A stretch of 64,000 bases of DNA. It comes from Flavobacterium urocaniciphilum (lineage in GTDB: Bacteria > Bacteroidota > Bacteroidia > Flavobacteriales > Flavobacteriaceae). Under the pieces are notes generated by a model. That model saw only the letters and a list, made by a program, of their open reading frames with translations, was not told the DNA's origin and did not search any database. Shown one piece after another: positions 7,643 to 15,969 of this stretch. The DNA is taken from the NCBI RefSeq assembly GCF_900110615.1, contig NZ_FOEI01000006.1:62001-126000 (forward strand), in the 5' to 3' direction. The translations under genes were made by a program, and so were the position numbers. The stretch's first letter is position 1. Every line of letters begins with the position of its first letter.

Positions 7643-8335
7643 ATGGAGAAGATCATTCAAATTACCTCAGGAAGAGGACCTGCAGAATGTACATGGGTTG
7701 TGGCTCAAGTATTGAAAAAAGTGTTGCAAGAAGTAGAATCTTTTGGTTTAGAAGCGACTGTCTTGCAACGCGAAGCAGGTTCGGAAAATGGAACGGTAGC
7801 ATCAGCTATGGTTCAAATTAAAGGAAAAGATGCTAAAGAGTTTACGAATTCATGGGTTGGAACCATTCAATGGATTGGAAAAAGTACTTTTAGGAAATTT
7901 CACAAACGCAGTAATTGGTTTATTGGAATTTTTGAAGTAGATGCAATAAGTACTAAAGCATTTTCTGAAAAAGACATTCAATATCAAGCGATGCGAAGTT
8001 CGGGAGCTGGCGGACAACATGTTAATAAAGTGAGTTCGGCAATTCGGGCGACACATTTGCCAACGGGAATTAGTGTGGTGAGTATGGATTCGCGTTCGCA
8101 ACATCAGAATAAGAAATTGGCAACTGAACGCTTGTTAGTGAAGCTAAACGAAGCGCAATTAGATCTTTTAAAGCAACAATTTCAAAGTCAGTGGATGAAT
8201 CAAATGGCAGTGGAACGTGGCAATCCGATTCGAACTTTTGAAGGTTCCGATTTTAAGAAACTCAAAATAGAAAAGAAATTTAAACAGGAGCGACAGCGCC
8301 TTAAAAACGAATTAAATAAATTTAAAAACACATAG
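7643..8335 (+). CDS. prfH: peptide chain release factor H
   Basis: The 230-residue protein is a short class I release-factor homologue with a GGQ loop ([12 protein letters not shown]123-G124-Q125) for hydrolysing peptidyl-tRNA. It lacks the N-terminal domain of RF1/RF2, as PrfH does, and begins with the typical [16 protein letters not shown]. The C-terminus is Lys/Arg-rich. I chose the ATG at 7643, one base after the rtcB stop; an upstream TTG at 7622 would overlap rtcB and add seven unrelated residues. In the known module, PrfH releases peptides from ribosomes with a broken 16S decoding centre so that RtcB can reseal the rRNA. The two genes are clearly co-translated. Confidence 0.93.
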   Translation: MEKIIQITSGRGPAECTWVVAQVLKKVLQEVESFGLEATVLQREAGSENGTVASAMVQIKGKDAKEFTNSWVGTIQWIGKSTFRKFHKRSNWFIGIFEVDAISTKAFSEKDIQYQAMRSSGAGGQHVNKVSSAIRATHLPTGISVVSMDSRSQHQNKKLATERLLVKLNEAQLDLLKQQFQSQWMNQMAVERGNPIRTFEGSDFKKLKIEKKFKQERQRLKNELNKFKNT

Positions 8336-8442
8336 GTACTTAGGTTTAAATCATAAAACTATTTGAAAATAGGAACGCAGATTTAACTGATTTTGCTGAT
8401 TTTGGTAAGTTGATATGCTTTGCATATTCTGATTTACACGGA

Positions 8443-8468
8443 TTAAAAACTTTGCGAAACTCTGTGGA
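8443..8468. repeat. dispersed repeat, copy 1 (26 bp)
   Basis: A 26-base stretch containing ACTTTGCGAAACTCTGTGGA is repeated without a mismatch at 41755-41780. It lies in the 198-bp gap between prfH and the TPR gene, next to other low-complexity text. Confidence 0.9.
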
Positions 8469-8472
8469 GTCA

Positions 8473-8491
8473 CCCTGAGCTTGTCGAAGGG
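8473..8491. repeat. REP-like palindrome CCCTGAGCTTGTCGAAGGG
   Basis: This 19-base sequence (CCCT...AGGG arms) is a widespread bacterial intergenic repeat, known as CCTTCGACAAGCTCAGG on the other strand. A variant with matching arms occurs at 36351-36373. Confidence 0.85.
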
Positions 8492-8533
8492 TATTGTGAA
8501 ACTTTGTGTAATTAAATTTTAAAAAGAAATATT

Positions 8534-9082
8534 ATGAAAAACATAGATAAATACTTGTTTCAAGCGTTGGATAACTATCCGTATTCGTTGGAAGAAACAA
8601 CGGAAGCGTTAGATTATGCCTTGTCTTATGACGCGAAAAATGTCACTGCTTTGTGTTTATATGCGCGTATTGAAGCAGAGCAATTGTATAATTATGATGC
8701 TGCGAAAAATTATTTCGAAGAAGCATTAGCTATTAATATGGAAGCTGTTGCAGTGTATCCACATTATATAGATACCTTACTTTTGAATGAAGATTACGAC
8801 GAAGCATCTAAATTAATCGATTTTGCATTAACGGTTAAAGGAATCAACAAAATGGCAATTTTACTAAAGAAAGTTCATTTGTTAGAACGTCAACTAAAAC
8901 TTAAAGAAGCTTTAAAACTGATTAAAGAAGTAAAACTAGTTGTGTATAACAATGATACTTACGATTTAGAAGAAACACAAAAACGTTTAGAAGCCAAAAA
9001 AGAATTGTTGAAACCGAAAAAAAAATCGAAGGATAAGAAATCCGAGAAAAAAGACAAGAAGTCAAAAAAGAAAAATGATTAA
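8534..9082 (+). CDS. TPR-like protein with lysine-rich tail
   Basis: The 182-residue cytoplasmic protein begins with helical repeats that look like two to three tetratricopeptide units (for example NVTALCLYARIEAEQLYNYD and YDAAKNYFEEALAINMEAVA between residues 38 and 75). The last ~30 residues are almost entirely Lys, Ser, Asp and Glu (KPKKKSKDKKSEKKDKK), probably disordered and able to bind nucleic acid or acidic partners. No catalytic motif is visible. It sits 38 bases before the exonuclease gene on the same strand, so the two may be co-transcribed. The function is unknown; TPR is a fold call only. Confidence 0.75.
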   Translation: MKNIDKYLFQALDNYPYSLEETTEALDYALSYDAKNVTALCLYARIEAEQLYNYDAAKNYFEEALAINMEAVAVYPHYIDTLLLNEDYDEASKLIDFALTVKGINKMAILLKKVHLLERQLKLKEALKLIKEVKLVVYNNDTYDLEETQKRLEAKKELLKPKKKSKDKKSEKKDKKSKKKND

Positions 9083-9120
9083 TAAAACTGCAGATTTATT
9101 TGTAGAAAAAAATTGATAAA

Positions 9121-9666
9121 ATGGCAAAATTATTAGATAAAATTATTGTTGTAGATATTGAAGCAACATGTTGGGAGGGTAAATTACCTGAAGGTATGAT
9201 TAGTGATATTATTGAAGTGGGTGTTTGTTTACTTGATGTTGAAACAGGAGAAATTAGTGATAATCGGGGTATTTTGATTAAACCAGAACGTTCCACTATA
9301 AGTTCGTTTTGTACAGAGTTAACAACAATAACTCCCGAATTAATTGAACAAGAAGGTGTTTCTTTTGACGATGCTTTACATATTTTGAAAAAAGATTATA
9401 AAAGTCAAAGCCGAGCATGGGCAAGTTTTGGTGCGTACGATTTGAGACAGTTTCAAAAACAATGTCTGTCGTTAAGTAAAACGTATCCTTTTGGTCCATC
9501 GCATATTAACGTGAAATCCTTATTTGCACTTAAAAATAAACTAGGACACGAATTAGGTATGGACGGCGCTTTAAAATTTCTAAATATTCCGCTAGAAGGC
9601 ACGCACCACAGAGGTGTTGATGATGCTAAAAATATTGCGAAGATTTTAAGAGAGATTTTAAAATAA
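9121..9666 (+). CDS. DEDDh 3'-5' exonuclease
   Basis: The 181-residue protein is a single-domain DEDDh exonuclease of the DnaQ/ERI-1/KapD type. ExoI motif: VVDIEATCW with D12 and E14. ExoII: ASFGAYDLRQF with its Asp. ExoIII: HRGVDDAKNIA near residues 163-173, giving the catalytic His and last Asp. The compact size and ATCWEG text match the KapD/ERI-1-like group, which acts on RNA or small single-stranded ends, more than the polymerase III epsilon subunit. The exact substrate is unknown. A terminator follows the stop codon. Confidence 0.85.
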   Translation: MAKLLDKIIVVDIEATCWEGKLPEGMISDIIEVGVCLLDVETGEISDNRGILIKPERSTISSFCTELTTITPELIEQEGVSFDDALHILKKDYKSQSRAWASFGAYDLRQFQKQCLSLSKTYPFGPSHINVKSLFALKNKLGHELGMDGALKFLNIPLEGTHHRGVDDAKNIAKILREILK

Positions 9667-9694
9667 AAAAACCAGCTGATAAGCTGGTTTTTTG
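9666..9694. terminator. bidirectional terminator between the exonuclease and mutB
   Basis: A stem AAACCAGCT / AGCTGGTTT with loop GATA, flanked by A and T runs, lies between convergent genes and can serve both strands. Confidence 0.9.
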
Positions 9695-9710
9695 TTTATT
9701 AGTATGAATT

Positions 9711-11834
9711 TTAATCCTGAATCAATACCTCTAAAATACTAATTGCCGCTTCACTAATTTTAGTTCCAGGACCAAAAACAGCTACAGCACCAGCGTCGAA
9801 TAAATATTGGTAATCTTGTGCTGGGATAACCCCACCCACAATAACCATAATGTCTTCACGGCCATATTTTTTAAGTTCTTCAATAACTTGTGGGACTAAC
9901 GTTTTATGTCCAGCCGCTAACGAAGAAACCCCTAAAATATGTACGTCATTTTCCACGGCTTGTTTCGCTGCTTCGGCAGGTGTTTGAAATAACGGACCAA
10001 TATCCACATCAAAACCTACATCGGCATAACCAGTTGCAACAACTTTCGCACCACGGTCGTGTCCGTCTTGACCCATTTTAGCAATCATAATTCTTGGTCG
10101 ACGACCCTCTTTTTTAGCGAAGTCGTTGGCTAATTGTTTAGCTTTTTCAAAACTTTCGTCACTTTTTATTGCATTACTATACACGCCACTAATCGATTTA
10201 ATTTGAGCTTTATGACGTCCGAAAACTACTTCTAAAGCATCACTAATTTCTCCTAAAGTTACTCTATTTCTAGCAGCTTCAACAGCTAAATCTAATAAAT
10301 TTCCATTACCCGTTTTTGCACATTCAGTAAGTGCTTCAATACTTTTCTTGGCTTTATCGTTATCTCTGTTCGCTTTAATTTCAGTTAATCGTGCAACTTG
10401 TTGCTTACGAACCATATCGTTATCAACATCTAAAATGTGTAACGGATCTTCTTTTTCTAAACGGTATTTGTTTACTCCAACAATAATATCTTGTGTACTA
10501 TCAATACGAGCTTGTTTACGCGCTGCCGCTTCTTCAATACGCAATTTCGGTATTCCAGCTTCAATCGCTTTGGTCATTCCACCTAAAGATTCCACTTCTT
10601 CAATTAAAGCCCATGCTTTTTCAGTGATTTCAGCCGTTAAACTTTCTACATAATAACTTCCTGCCCAAGGATCTACCGTTTTGCAAATTTTGGTTTCTTC
10701 TTGTAAAAAGATTTGAGTATTACGAGCAATACGCGCTGAAAAATCTGTTGGTAAAGCAATCGCTTCATCTAAGGCATTTGTATGTAACGATTGTGTTCCT
10801 CCAAATGCTGCAGCTGCAGCTTCAATGGCAGTACGAGCTACATTATTAAATGGATCTTGTTCCGTTAAACTCCAACCAGAAGTCTGACAATGCGTACGTA
10901 ACGCTAACGATTTTTCGTCTTTCGGATTGAATTGTTTCAATAGTTTTGCCCAAAGCATACGAGCTGCACGCATTTTGGCAATTTCCATAAAATGATTCAT
11001 ACCAATAGCCCAGAAAAACGAAAGGCGAGGAGCAAAGGTGTCAATATCCATTCCGGCCGCTAAACCAGTTCGAATGTATTCTAAACCATCGGCTAAAGTG
11101 TACGCTAATTCAATATCGGCAGTGGCACCCGCTTCTTGCATATGGTATCCCGAAATTGATATCGAGTTGAATTTCGGCATATTATTACTCGTATATTCGA
11201 AAATATCCGCAATAATTTTCATAGAAGGCGTTGGTGGATAAATATATGTATTTCGCACCATAAATTCCTTCAGAATATCGTTTTGGATGGTTCCTGATAA
11301 TTGTTTTGGAGCTACACCTTGTTCTTCTGCAGCCACAATATAAAAGGCCATAATTGGTAAAACCGCACCATTCATCGTCATCGAAACTGACATTTCATCT
11401 AAAGGAATTTGATCGAAAAGAATTTTCATATCTTCCACAGAATCAATGGCAACTCCTGCTTTTCCTACATCACCTTGCACACGATCATGATCTGAATCGT
11501 AACCACGATGTGTCGCTAAATCGAAAGCAACCGATAAACCTTTTTGTCCGGCAGCTAAATTTCTTCTGTAGAAAGCATTACTTTCCTCAGCTGTTGAAAA
11601 TCCAGCGTATTGACGGATTGTCCAAGGTCGGCGAACGTACATGGTTGCGTAAGGTCCGCGTAAATTGGGTGCAAAACCAGCTCCAAAACCAAGATGTTCT
11701 ACATCTGCAATATCTTCTTTGGTATAGGTTGGTTTTACCTCAATTTTTTCAGCTGTTTGAAACGTATTTTCGTTAGTCATTTCTGACTTCTGACTTCCAG
11801 TTTCTAACGTAATATGTTGTATGTTCTTTCTCAT
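9711..11834 (-). CDS. mutB: methylmalonyl-CoA mutase, large (catalytic) subunit
   Basis: The 707-residue protein has the full MutB layout: a TIM-barrel substrate domain ([18 protein letters not shown] at about 69-86, with catalytic Tyr and His regions) and a C-terminal B12-binding domain with the base-off signature DGHDRG at residues 590-595 followed by GVSSLAAGH and VIVGGVIP. It interconverts (R)-methylmalonyl-CoA and succinyl-CoA using adenosylcobalamin. Length is normal for the large subunit. It lies two bases downstream of mutA and is surely co-transcribed. With the propionyl-CoA carboxylase at 26454-30148 it completes the propionyl-CoA route except for the epimerase, which is not in the window. 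Confidence 0.96.
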   Translation of the reverse strand: MRKNIQHITLETGSQKSEMTNENTFQTAEKIEVKPTYTKEDIADVEHLGFGAGFAPNLRGPYATMYVRRPWTIRQYAGFSTAEESNAFYRRNLAAGQKGLSVAFDLATHRGYDSDHDRVQGDVGKAGVAIDSVEDMKILFDQIPLDEMSVSMTMNGAVLPIMAFYIVAAEEQGVAPKQLSGTIQNDILKEFMVRNTYIYPPTPSMKIIADIFEYTSNNMPKFNSISISGYHMQEAGATADIELAYTLADGLEYIRTGLAAGMDIDTFAPRLSFFWAIGMNHFMEIAKMRAARMLWAKLLKQFNPKDEKSLALRTHCQTSGWSLTEQDPFNNVARTAIEAAAAAFGGTQSLHTNALDEAIALPTDFSARIARNTQIFLQEETKICKTVDPWAGSYYVESLTAEITEKAWALIEEVESLGGMTKAIEAGIPKLRIEEAAARKQARIDSTQDIIVGVNKYRLEKEDPLHILDVDNDMVRKQQVARLTEIKANRDNDKAKKSIEALTECAKTGNGNLLDLAVEAARNRVTLGEISDALEVVFGRHKAQIKSISGVYSNAIKSDESFEKAKQLANDFAKKEGRRPRIMIAKMGQDGHDRGAKVVATGYADVGFDVDIGPLFQTPAEAAKQAVENDVHILGVSSLAAGHKTLVPQVIEELKKYGREDIMVIVGGVIPAQDYQYLFDAGAVAVFGPGTKISEAAISILEVLIQD

Positions 11835-11836
11835 TT

Positions 11837-13204
11837 TTATTCTTCTTGAGATAAACGTTCTTGTTCTAATTTTTCAGATAGTCTTTTCTCGATAATTGGA
11901 GAAATTAATGTTTTTCTATCTTTTGTTTTAACAAAAGGAAACAATTCTAAATCGTGTTTCATTTTATCGTTTGGATTCGGATATTTATTGGTTCCTAATA
12001 AAATTTCTTTGCCTGAATCGAATAATTCTTGTTCTTTTTGAGCGCTTTCCGAAATTTTACGTTGAATGGTTCCTTCAATCAATTGCGTAATTAAACCACC
12101 ATTTGCTTCAATGTCTTTGAATAATTCTAGGGCTTTTTCTGCTAATTGTTCTGTTAAGGTTTCAATATAATACGCTCCGTCTGCAGGATTGTTCACTTTA
12201 TCAAAATAGCTTTCTTCTTTTAAAACTAACAATTGATTACGCGAAATTCTATCGCCAAATTCGTTGTCTTTATGGTAAATCGCATCGTAGGCTAAATTCG
12301 AAACCGAATTTGCACCACCTAAAATAGCCGACATGCATTCAGTTGTAGTACGTAACATGTTTACGTTATAATCGTACAACGTTTTGTTACGTTTGGTTGG
12401 AATGGCAACGATTTGACAATCGAAAGTATGATTGTATTCTTTTGCTAAAGTTGAAAATAACAAACGTAAAGCACGAAGTTTAGCAATTTCGAAGAAATAA
12501 TTCGTTCCAACGGCAACTTCTATTGAAATTTGTTGATTTATAGCTGAAATTCTATTAAAATATTCATTAACATGTGCTAAAGTATAAGCTAGTTGCTGTA
12601 CCATATTAGCACCTGCATTTTGATAGGTTCCAGATTGAATATTTAAAAATGCATTTGCTGAATTTTTTGCGATTTCGTTTAGTTTATCAAAATCGGCATT
12701 TAAATTTTCAAACCAATTTCCTTCTTTACATAATTGTCCGATTGGATCAATCTGAATAATGAACGAAGCATTATTTTTAGAAGCGAAATCGTTTACTGAT
12801 TTTATATATTCTGTAGAAAGGAATGGTAAATTGAAATAGTATGTTACATTTTCTAATGGTAAGTTTTCCATTAGTTTTGCTAACTCAATTTTATCCGATT
12901 CAATGGTGAAACGAATACTTTCTGCACCACGATTTAAGCTGTCTTTTGCTTTTTTGTTTGACATTTGAATATCATGAACAAAAATGTTTTGCAAAATGTT
13001 AAATTCTGTGGCTTTTGTATTGGTGTTGAATGTTTTTACTTCTTCATCAGAATGATAAAAGGGTTTAACTTTTATTCCTTCTGGCGATTCCCAAACCAAT
13101 GTTTCATTATAATCGGCTCCTTTTAATTCAAATTGAATTTGTTGCTTCCATTGTTTAGAAGTAACAGATTCAAAGTCTTGGAATAGGTTTGTTTTCATTG
13201 TCAT
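11837..13204 (-). CDS. mutA: methylmalonyl-CoA mutase, small subunit
   Basis: The 455-residue protein is homologous to MutB over the barrel domain ([74 protein letters not shown]) but lacks a B12 domain. That is the expected structure of the non-catalytic small subunit in heterodimeric mutases; Bacteroidota versions are shorter than the ~620-residue actinobacterial ones because the C-terminal B12-like domain is missing. It is the first gene of the mutA-mutB pair. No strong promoter was found; TAAGTTTT upstream is a 7/8 match only. Confidence 0.93.
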   Translation of the reverse strand: MTMKTNLFQDFESVTSKQWKQQIQFELKGADYNETLVWESPEGIKVKPFYHSDEEVKTFNTNTKATEFNILQNIFVHDIQMSNKKAKDSLNRGAESIRFTIESDKIELAKLMENLPLENVTYYFNLPFLSTEYIKSVNDFASKNNASFIIQIDPIGQLCKEGNWFENLNADFDKLNEIAKNSANAFLNIQSGTYQNAGANMVQQLAYTLAHVNEYFNRISAINQQISIEVAVGTNYFFEIAKLRALRLLFSTLAKEYNHTFDCQIVAIPTKRNKTLYDYNVNMLRTTTECMSAILGGANSVSNLAYDAIYHKDNEFGDRISRNQLLVLKEESYFDKVNNPADGAYYIETLTEQLAEKALELFKDIEANGGLITQLIEGTIQRKISESAQKEQELFDSGKEILLGTNKYPNPNDKMKHDLELFPFVKTKDRKTLISPIIEKRLSEKLEQERLSQEE

Positions 13205-13295
13205 GTATTTTGTTTTGAAAACTTATATTGTTTTATAGCCCTGATAGCAGCGGTATCATGTTATTGCGATGGAAATGAGAAGTTCATTATTAGAA

Positions 13296-13317
13296 TGCTT
13301 CGTTCCTCGCAATGACA
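13296..13317. repeat. dispersed repeat, copy 1 (TGCTTCGTTCCTCGCAATGA)
   Basis: A 22-base sequence identical at 41087-41108. Its complement (TCATTGCGAGGAACGAAGCA) is a well-known intergenic repeat in many bacteria. Here a degenerate inverted partner starts at 13261 (TTATTGCGATGG), so the pair could form a hairpin in the gap before mutA. Confidence 0.85.
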
Positions 13318-13355
13318 TATTTAGCGAATAGCAGGAAGATAGTTGATTTGAAATA

Positions 13356-13709
13356 TTATTTTTTTGCTTCTAATAAACTATCTTTTATTTTATCTTCTTC
13401 GAATTCAATGATGTAAATATCTTCGCTATCTTTCTTCATGAAATACTTTTCGCGTGCATATTTTTCAATCATATTATCGTTTTTTAAATGCTTGATTTTG
13501 ATACTATCTTTCGTGATTTCCGATTGATAATACTTTTTGTTATCGTTTAATTCGTCAATTTGTTTGTCGAGAAAACGATGTTCGAAATACGAATAGTTGT
13601 CGAAAAAAAGCATCCAAACTATAAATGCAATTAGAATCAAATAGTACTTGTTTCCTAAAAAACTTAGAAAAGGAATTTTTTGTACTAATATTTGAAATCT
13701 TTTGAACAT
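13356..13709 (-). CDS. septum-formation initiator, FtsB/DivIC family
   Basis: The 117-residue protein has the small bitopic architecture of FtsB/DivIC: a short cytoplasmic start, one membrane segment (about residues 24-40, YLILIAFIVWMLFFD) and an extracytoplasmic coiled coil (about 47-85) ending in the conserved AREKYFMKKDSEDIYIIEF region. These proteins link FtsL and FtsQ in the divisome. Its start codon overlaps the stop of udk by one base (TAATG), so it is the second gene of a udk-ftsB operon, an arrangement common in Flavobacteriia. Confidence 0.85.
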   Translation of the reverse strand: MFKRFQILVQKIPFLSFLGNKYYLILIAFIVWMLFFDNYSYFEHRFLDKQIDELNDNKKYYQSEITKDSIKIKHLKNDNMIEKYAREKYFMKKDSEDIYIIEFEEDKIKDSLLEAKK

Positions 13710-14320
13710 TATTTTTCGATACGTTGGTTAATTACGGCACGAACTACATCGATAGCAACCGTATTGTATTTGTCGTTAGGAATAATGATATCTGCGTAAG
13801 CTTTTGTAGGCTCAATAAATTGCTCGTGCATTGGTTTTAAGGTCGTTTGATAACGATTTAAAACTTCTTCCATATCTCTACCGCGCTCTGCAATATCACG
13901 TTTTAAACGACGAATTAATCTTTCATCTGAATCGGCATGAACGAATACTTTAATATCGAAAAGTTCTCTAATTTCTGGATTTGTGAAAATTAAAATACCT
14001 TCCACAATCATTACTTTTCTTGGATGCGTAACAACAGTATCGTCTGTTCTATTGTGTGTTACGAAAGAATAAACTGGTTGTTCGATAACATTTCCAGCTT
14101 TTAATTCTTTTAAATGATGCACTAATAATTCGAAATCAATTGCACGAGGATGATCGAAATTTATTTTTGTTCTTTCGTCGTAGCTTAAATTGTGTGTTTC
14201 TTTGTAATATGAATCTTGAGAAATAATTCCGACTTCAGTTTCTGGTAATTCATTCATAATTTGATGAACTACAGTGGTTTTACCACTTCCTGTACCGCCT
14301 GCAATGCCTATAATTAACAT
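13709..14320 (-). CDS. udk: uridine kinase
   Basis: The 203-residue P-loop kinase phosphorylates uridine and cytidine with ATP or GTP in pyrimidine salvage. The Walker A GGTGSGKT is at residues 8-15. Family-specific text follows: SQDSYYKETHNLSYDERTKI, NFDHPRAIDFELL, QPVYSFVTHNRTDDT and VMIVEGILIFTNPEIRELFD. Length agrees with bacterial Udk. It is the first gene of a two-gene unit with the divisome protein. CAAATATA at 14348-14355 (TATATTTG on the minus strand) is a likely -7 box, without a clear -33 TTG. Confidence 0.95.
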   Translation of the reverse strand: MLIIGIAGGTGSGKTTVVHQIMNELPETEVGIISQDSYYKETHNLSYDERTKINFDHPRAIDFELLVHHLKELKAGNVIEQPVYSFVTHNRTDDTVVTHPRKVMIVEGILIFTNPEIRELFDIKVFVHADSDERLIRRLKRDIAERGRDMEEVLNRYQTTLKPMHEQFIEPTKAYADIIIPNDKYNTVAIDVVRAVINQRIEK

Positions 14321-14435
14321 AAATTATTGTGTTGATTTATTGAGTAGCAAATATAGAAATAATATTGATTTTAATTTATAGTCACTACTTTAAAATATTA
14401 AAGAATAAACCTTAATAAAAAACTTTAAATTAGTT

Positions 14436-14464
14436 TTGTTTATATAAAAATAGTTATATATTTG
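14436..14464 (+). promoter_or_regulatory. promoter of tRNA-Pro
   Basis: TTG at 14436-14438, an 18-base spacer and TATATTTG at 14457-14464: the same arrangement and spacing as in front of tRNA-His. Confidence 0.87.
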
Positions 14465-14476
14465 CACTCGCTAATA

Positions 14477-14551
14477 CGGGGTGTAGCGTAGCCCGGTTAT
14501 CGCGCCTGCTTTGGGAGCAGGAGGCCGCAGGTTCGAATCCTGCCACCCCGA
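14477..14551 (+). tRNA. tRNA-Pro (TGG)
   Basis: Acceptor stem CGGGGTG/CACCCCG is perfect, anticodon stem CCTGC/GCAGG encloses loop TTTGGGA (anticodon TGG), T-stem GCAGG/CCTGC with TTCGAAT loop, discriminator A at 14551, CCA not encoded. Confidence 0.97.
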
Positions 14552-14552
14552 C

Positions 14553-14586
14553 AAAAGAGATTTTCGAAAGAGAGTCTCTTTTTTCA
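14553..14586 (+). terminator. terminator after tRNA-Pro
   Basis: AAAAGAGA (14553-14560) pairs with TCTCTTTT (14575-14582), followed by more T residues. Confidence 0.75.
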
Positions 14587-14639
14587 TTTTAATTAGTTAC
14601 TGATTTTGTATCTTTGAGTTTTACAATTTAATCCTTATC

Positions 14640-15062
14640 ATGAAAAACTTTTTTTACTGTTTATTTATCGCATCCACTTTGTTTTCTTGTACTTCTAAAC
14701 CTAAAAAAGAAGATATTTCTAAGTTAAATGGATATTGGGAAATTGAAAAAGTGGAATTTCCAGATGGTAATAGTAAAGAATATAAAGTAAATGAATTTAT
14801 AGATTTCATTGTTTTAAAAGACAATAAAGGAACTCGAGAGAAAGTTGCACCACAATTAGATGGAACGTACTTAAAAGGAAATTTAAAAGATAAAATTTCG
14901 GTTGTAGATAGTGCGAATTGTTATTATTTGAAAACCAAATCGGAATATACGAAATGGGAAGAAAAGTTAGTTTCAGTTTCTAAAGATGAATTCGTGTTGG
15001 AAAATGAAGCAAAAATTGTTTATCATTTTAAAAAATTTATACCATACGATAAAAGAAAATAA
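14640..15062 (+). CDS. small lipoprotein, lipocalin-like
   Basis: The 140-residue protein starts with a lipoprotein signal (MKNFFYCLFIASTLFSC, lipobox Cys at 17). The mature part opens with ISKLNGYWEIEKVEFPDG, the kind of start seen in lipocalin-like domains, followed by alternating beta-rich sequence. It is one base upstream of the dciA start and so is probably co-transcribed with it. No function is known to me. Confidence 0.75.
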   Translation: MKNFFYCLFIASTLFSCTSKPKKEDISKLNGYWEIEKVEFPDGNSKEYKVNEFIDFIVLKDNKGTREKVAPQLDGTYLKGNLKDKISVVDSANCYYLKTKSEYTKWEEKLVSVSKDEFVLENEAKIVYHFKKFIPYDKRK

Positions 15063-15063
15063 G

Positions 15064-15357
15064 ATGAAGCGATTTAATGATGATTATTCTATAAGTGATG
15101 TCATGAAGGAATTTATGAAAACAAATAAACTCGAATCGGGTTTAGATATTGTTAACGTAAAGGAAACATGGAATAAAATGATGGGACCAGCCATTAAAAA
15201 TTATACTTCGGCCATTGAATTAAAAAAGAATACACTTTATATTCAGTTGAGTTCTTCTGTGGTAAAACAAGAATTAGAATACGGTAAATCTAAAATCATT
15301 ACCATGCTAAACGAAGAATTGGGAAAAGAATTGATAAAGGAAATTGTGTTTAGGTAA
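15064..15357 (+). CDS. DciA-like DUF721 protein
   Basis: The 97-residue protein has the DUF721 pattern: SISDVMKEFMKTNKLESGLD, a WNKMMGPAIKNYT motif around residues 36-48, and LYIQLSSSVVKQELEYGKS. DciA proteins of this family load the replicative helicase DnaB in bacteria without DnaC/DnaI. I chose the ATG at 15064, immediately after the preceding stop; a longer in-frame start at 14986 lies inside the lipoprotein gene and gives unrelated residues. Confidence 0.85.
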   Translation: MKRFNDDYSISDVMKEFMKTNKLESGLDIVNVKETWNKMMGPAIKNYTSAIELKKNTLYIQLSSSVVKQELEYGKSKIITMLNEELGKELIKEIVFR

Positions 15358-15485
15358 GTAGTGAGTAGTGAAAGGTGAGTGGTGAATAGTATTTAGATAT
15401 CCATATTTATTAAATAAAAAAGCGTTCCGATATCGGAACGCTTTTTTTATATCTAATCACTAATCACTAGTGACTATTCACTATT
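15356..15485. repeat. low-complexity inverted flanks around a terminator
   Basis: AGTAGTGAGTAGTGAAAGGT-type sequence at about 15356-15390 and CTAATCACTAATCACTAGTG-type sequence at about 15452-15485 are imperfect reverse complements placed either side of the terminator, so the whole 130-bp gap can fold as one long hairpin. Confidence 0.65.
15415..15448. terminator. bidirectional terminator between dciA and ndk
   Basis: A perfect palindrome AAAAAGCGTTCCGAT / ATCGGAACGCTTTTT with A and T runs at its ends, located between convergent genes. Confidence 0.93.
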
Positions 15486-15488
15486 TTA

Positions 15489-15908
15489 TTAGAATTGCTC
15501 TCTTCCAGCGAAGTGGAAAGCACTTTCAATTGCAGCATTTTCATCAGAATCTGAACCGTGAACTGCATTTTCTCCAATAGAAGTAGCATATTTTTTACGG
15601 ATAGTTCCTTCAGCAGCATCTGCAGGGTTTGTAGCACCAATTAAAGTTCTGAAATCTTCAACAGCGTTATCTTTTTCTAAGATAGCAGCAACGATTGGTC
15701 CACGTGTCATAAATTCTACTAATTCACCAAAGAAAGGTCTTTCAGCGTGAACAGCGTAAAATTTTTGAGCATCAGCAACTGTTAATTGCGTTAATTTCAT
15801 TGATACGATTCTGAATCCACCTTCAGTAATCATGTTTAAAATACCACCGATGTGTCCGTTTTCAACACCATCAGGCTTAATCATTGTAAAAGTTCTATTA
15901 CTAGCCAT
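15489..15908 (-). CDS. ndk: nucleoside diphosphate kinase
   Basis: The 139-residue enzyme transfers the gamma phosphate among nucleoside triphosphates through a phosphohistidine. The start ([21 protein letters not shown]), the substrate segment [16 protein letters not shown], and the catalytic H117 in [13 protein letters not shown] are clear. Length is standard. CAAAGGTA at 15925-15932 (TACCTTTG on the minus strand) is a good -7 promoter box 17 bases upstream. It appears monocistronic. Confidence 0.97.
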   Translation of the reverse strand: MASNRTFTMIKPDGVENGHIGGILNMITEGGFRIVSMKLTQLTVADAQKFYAVHAERPFFGELVEFMTRGPIVAAILEKDNAVEDFRTLIGATNPADAAEGTIRKKYATSIGENAVHGSDSDENAAIESAFHFAGREQF

Positions 15909-15969
15909 TTTTTTAAATTTTTTGCAAAGGTAGTATTTAATTTAATTATTCTTATATAATATGTGAAAA

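Noticed and set aside
11354-11776. 140-residue plus-strand frame inside mutB
   Set aside because: Antisense shadow of a well supported gene; His/Leu-rich composition follows from the codons on the other strand.
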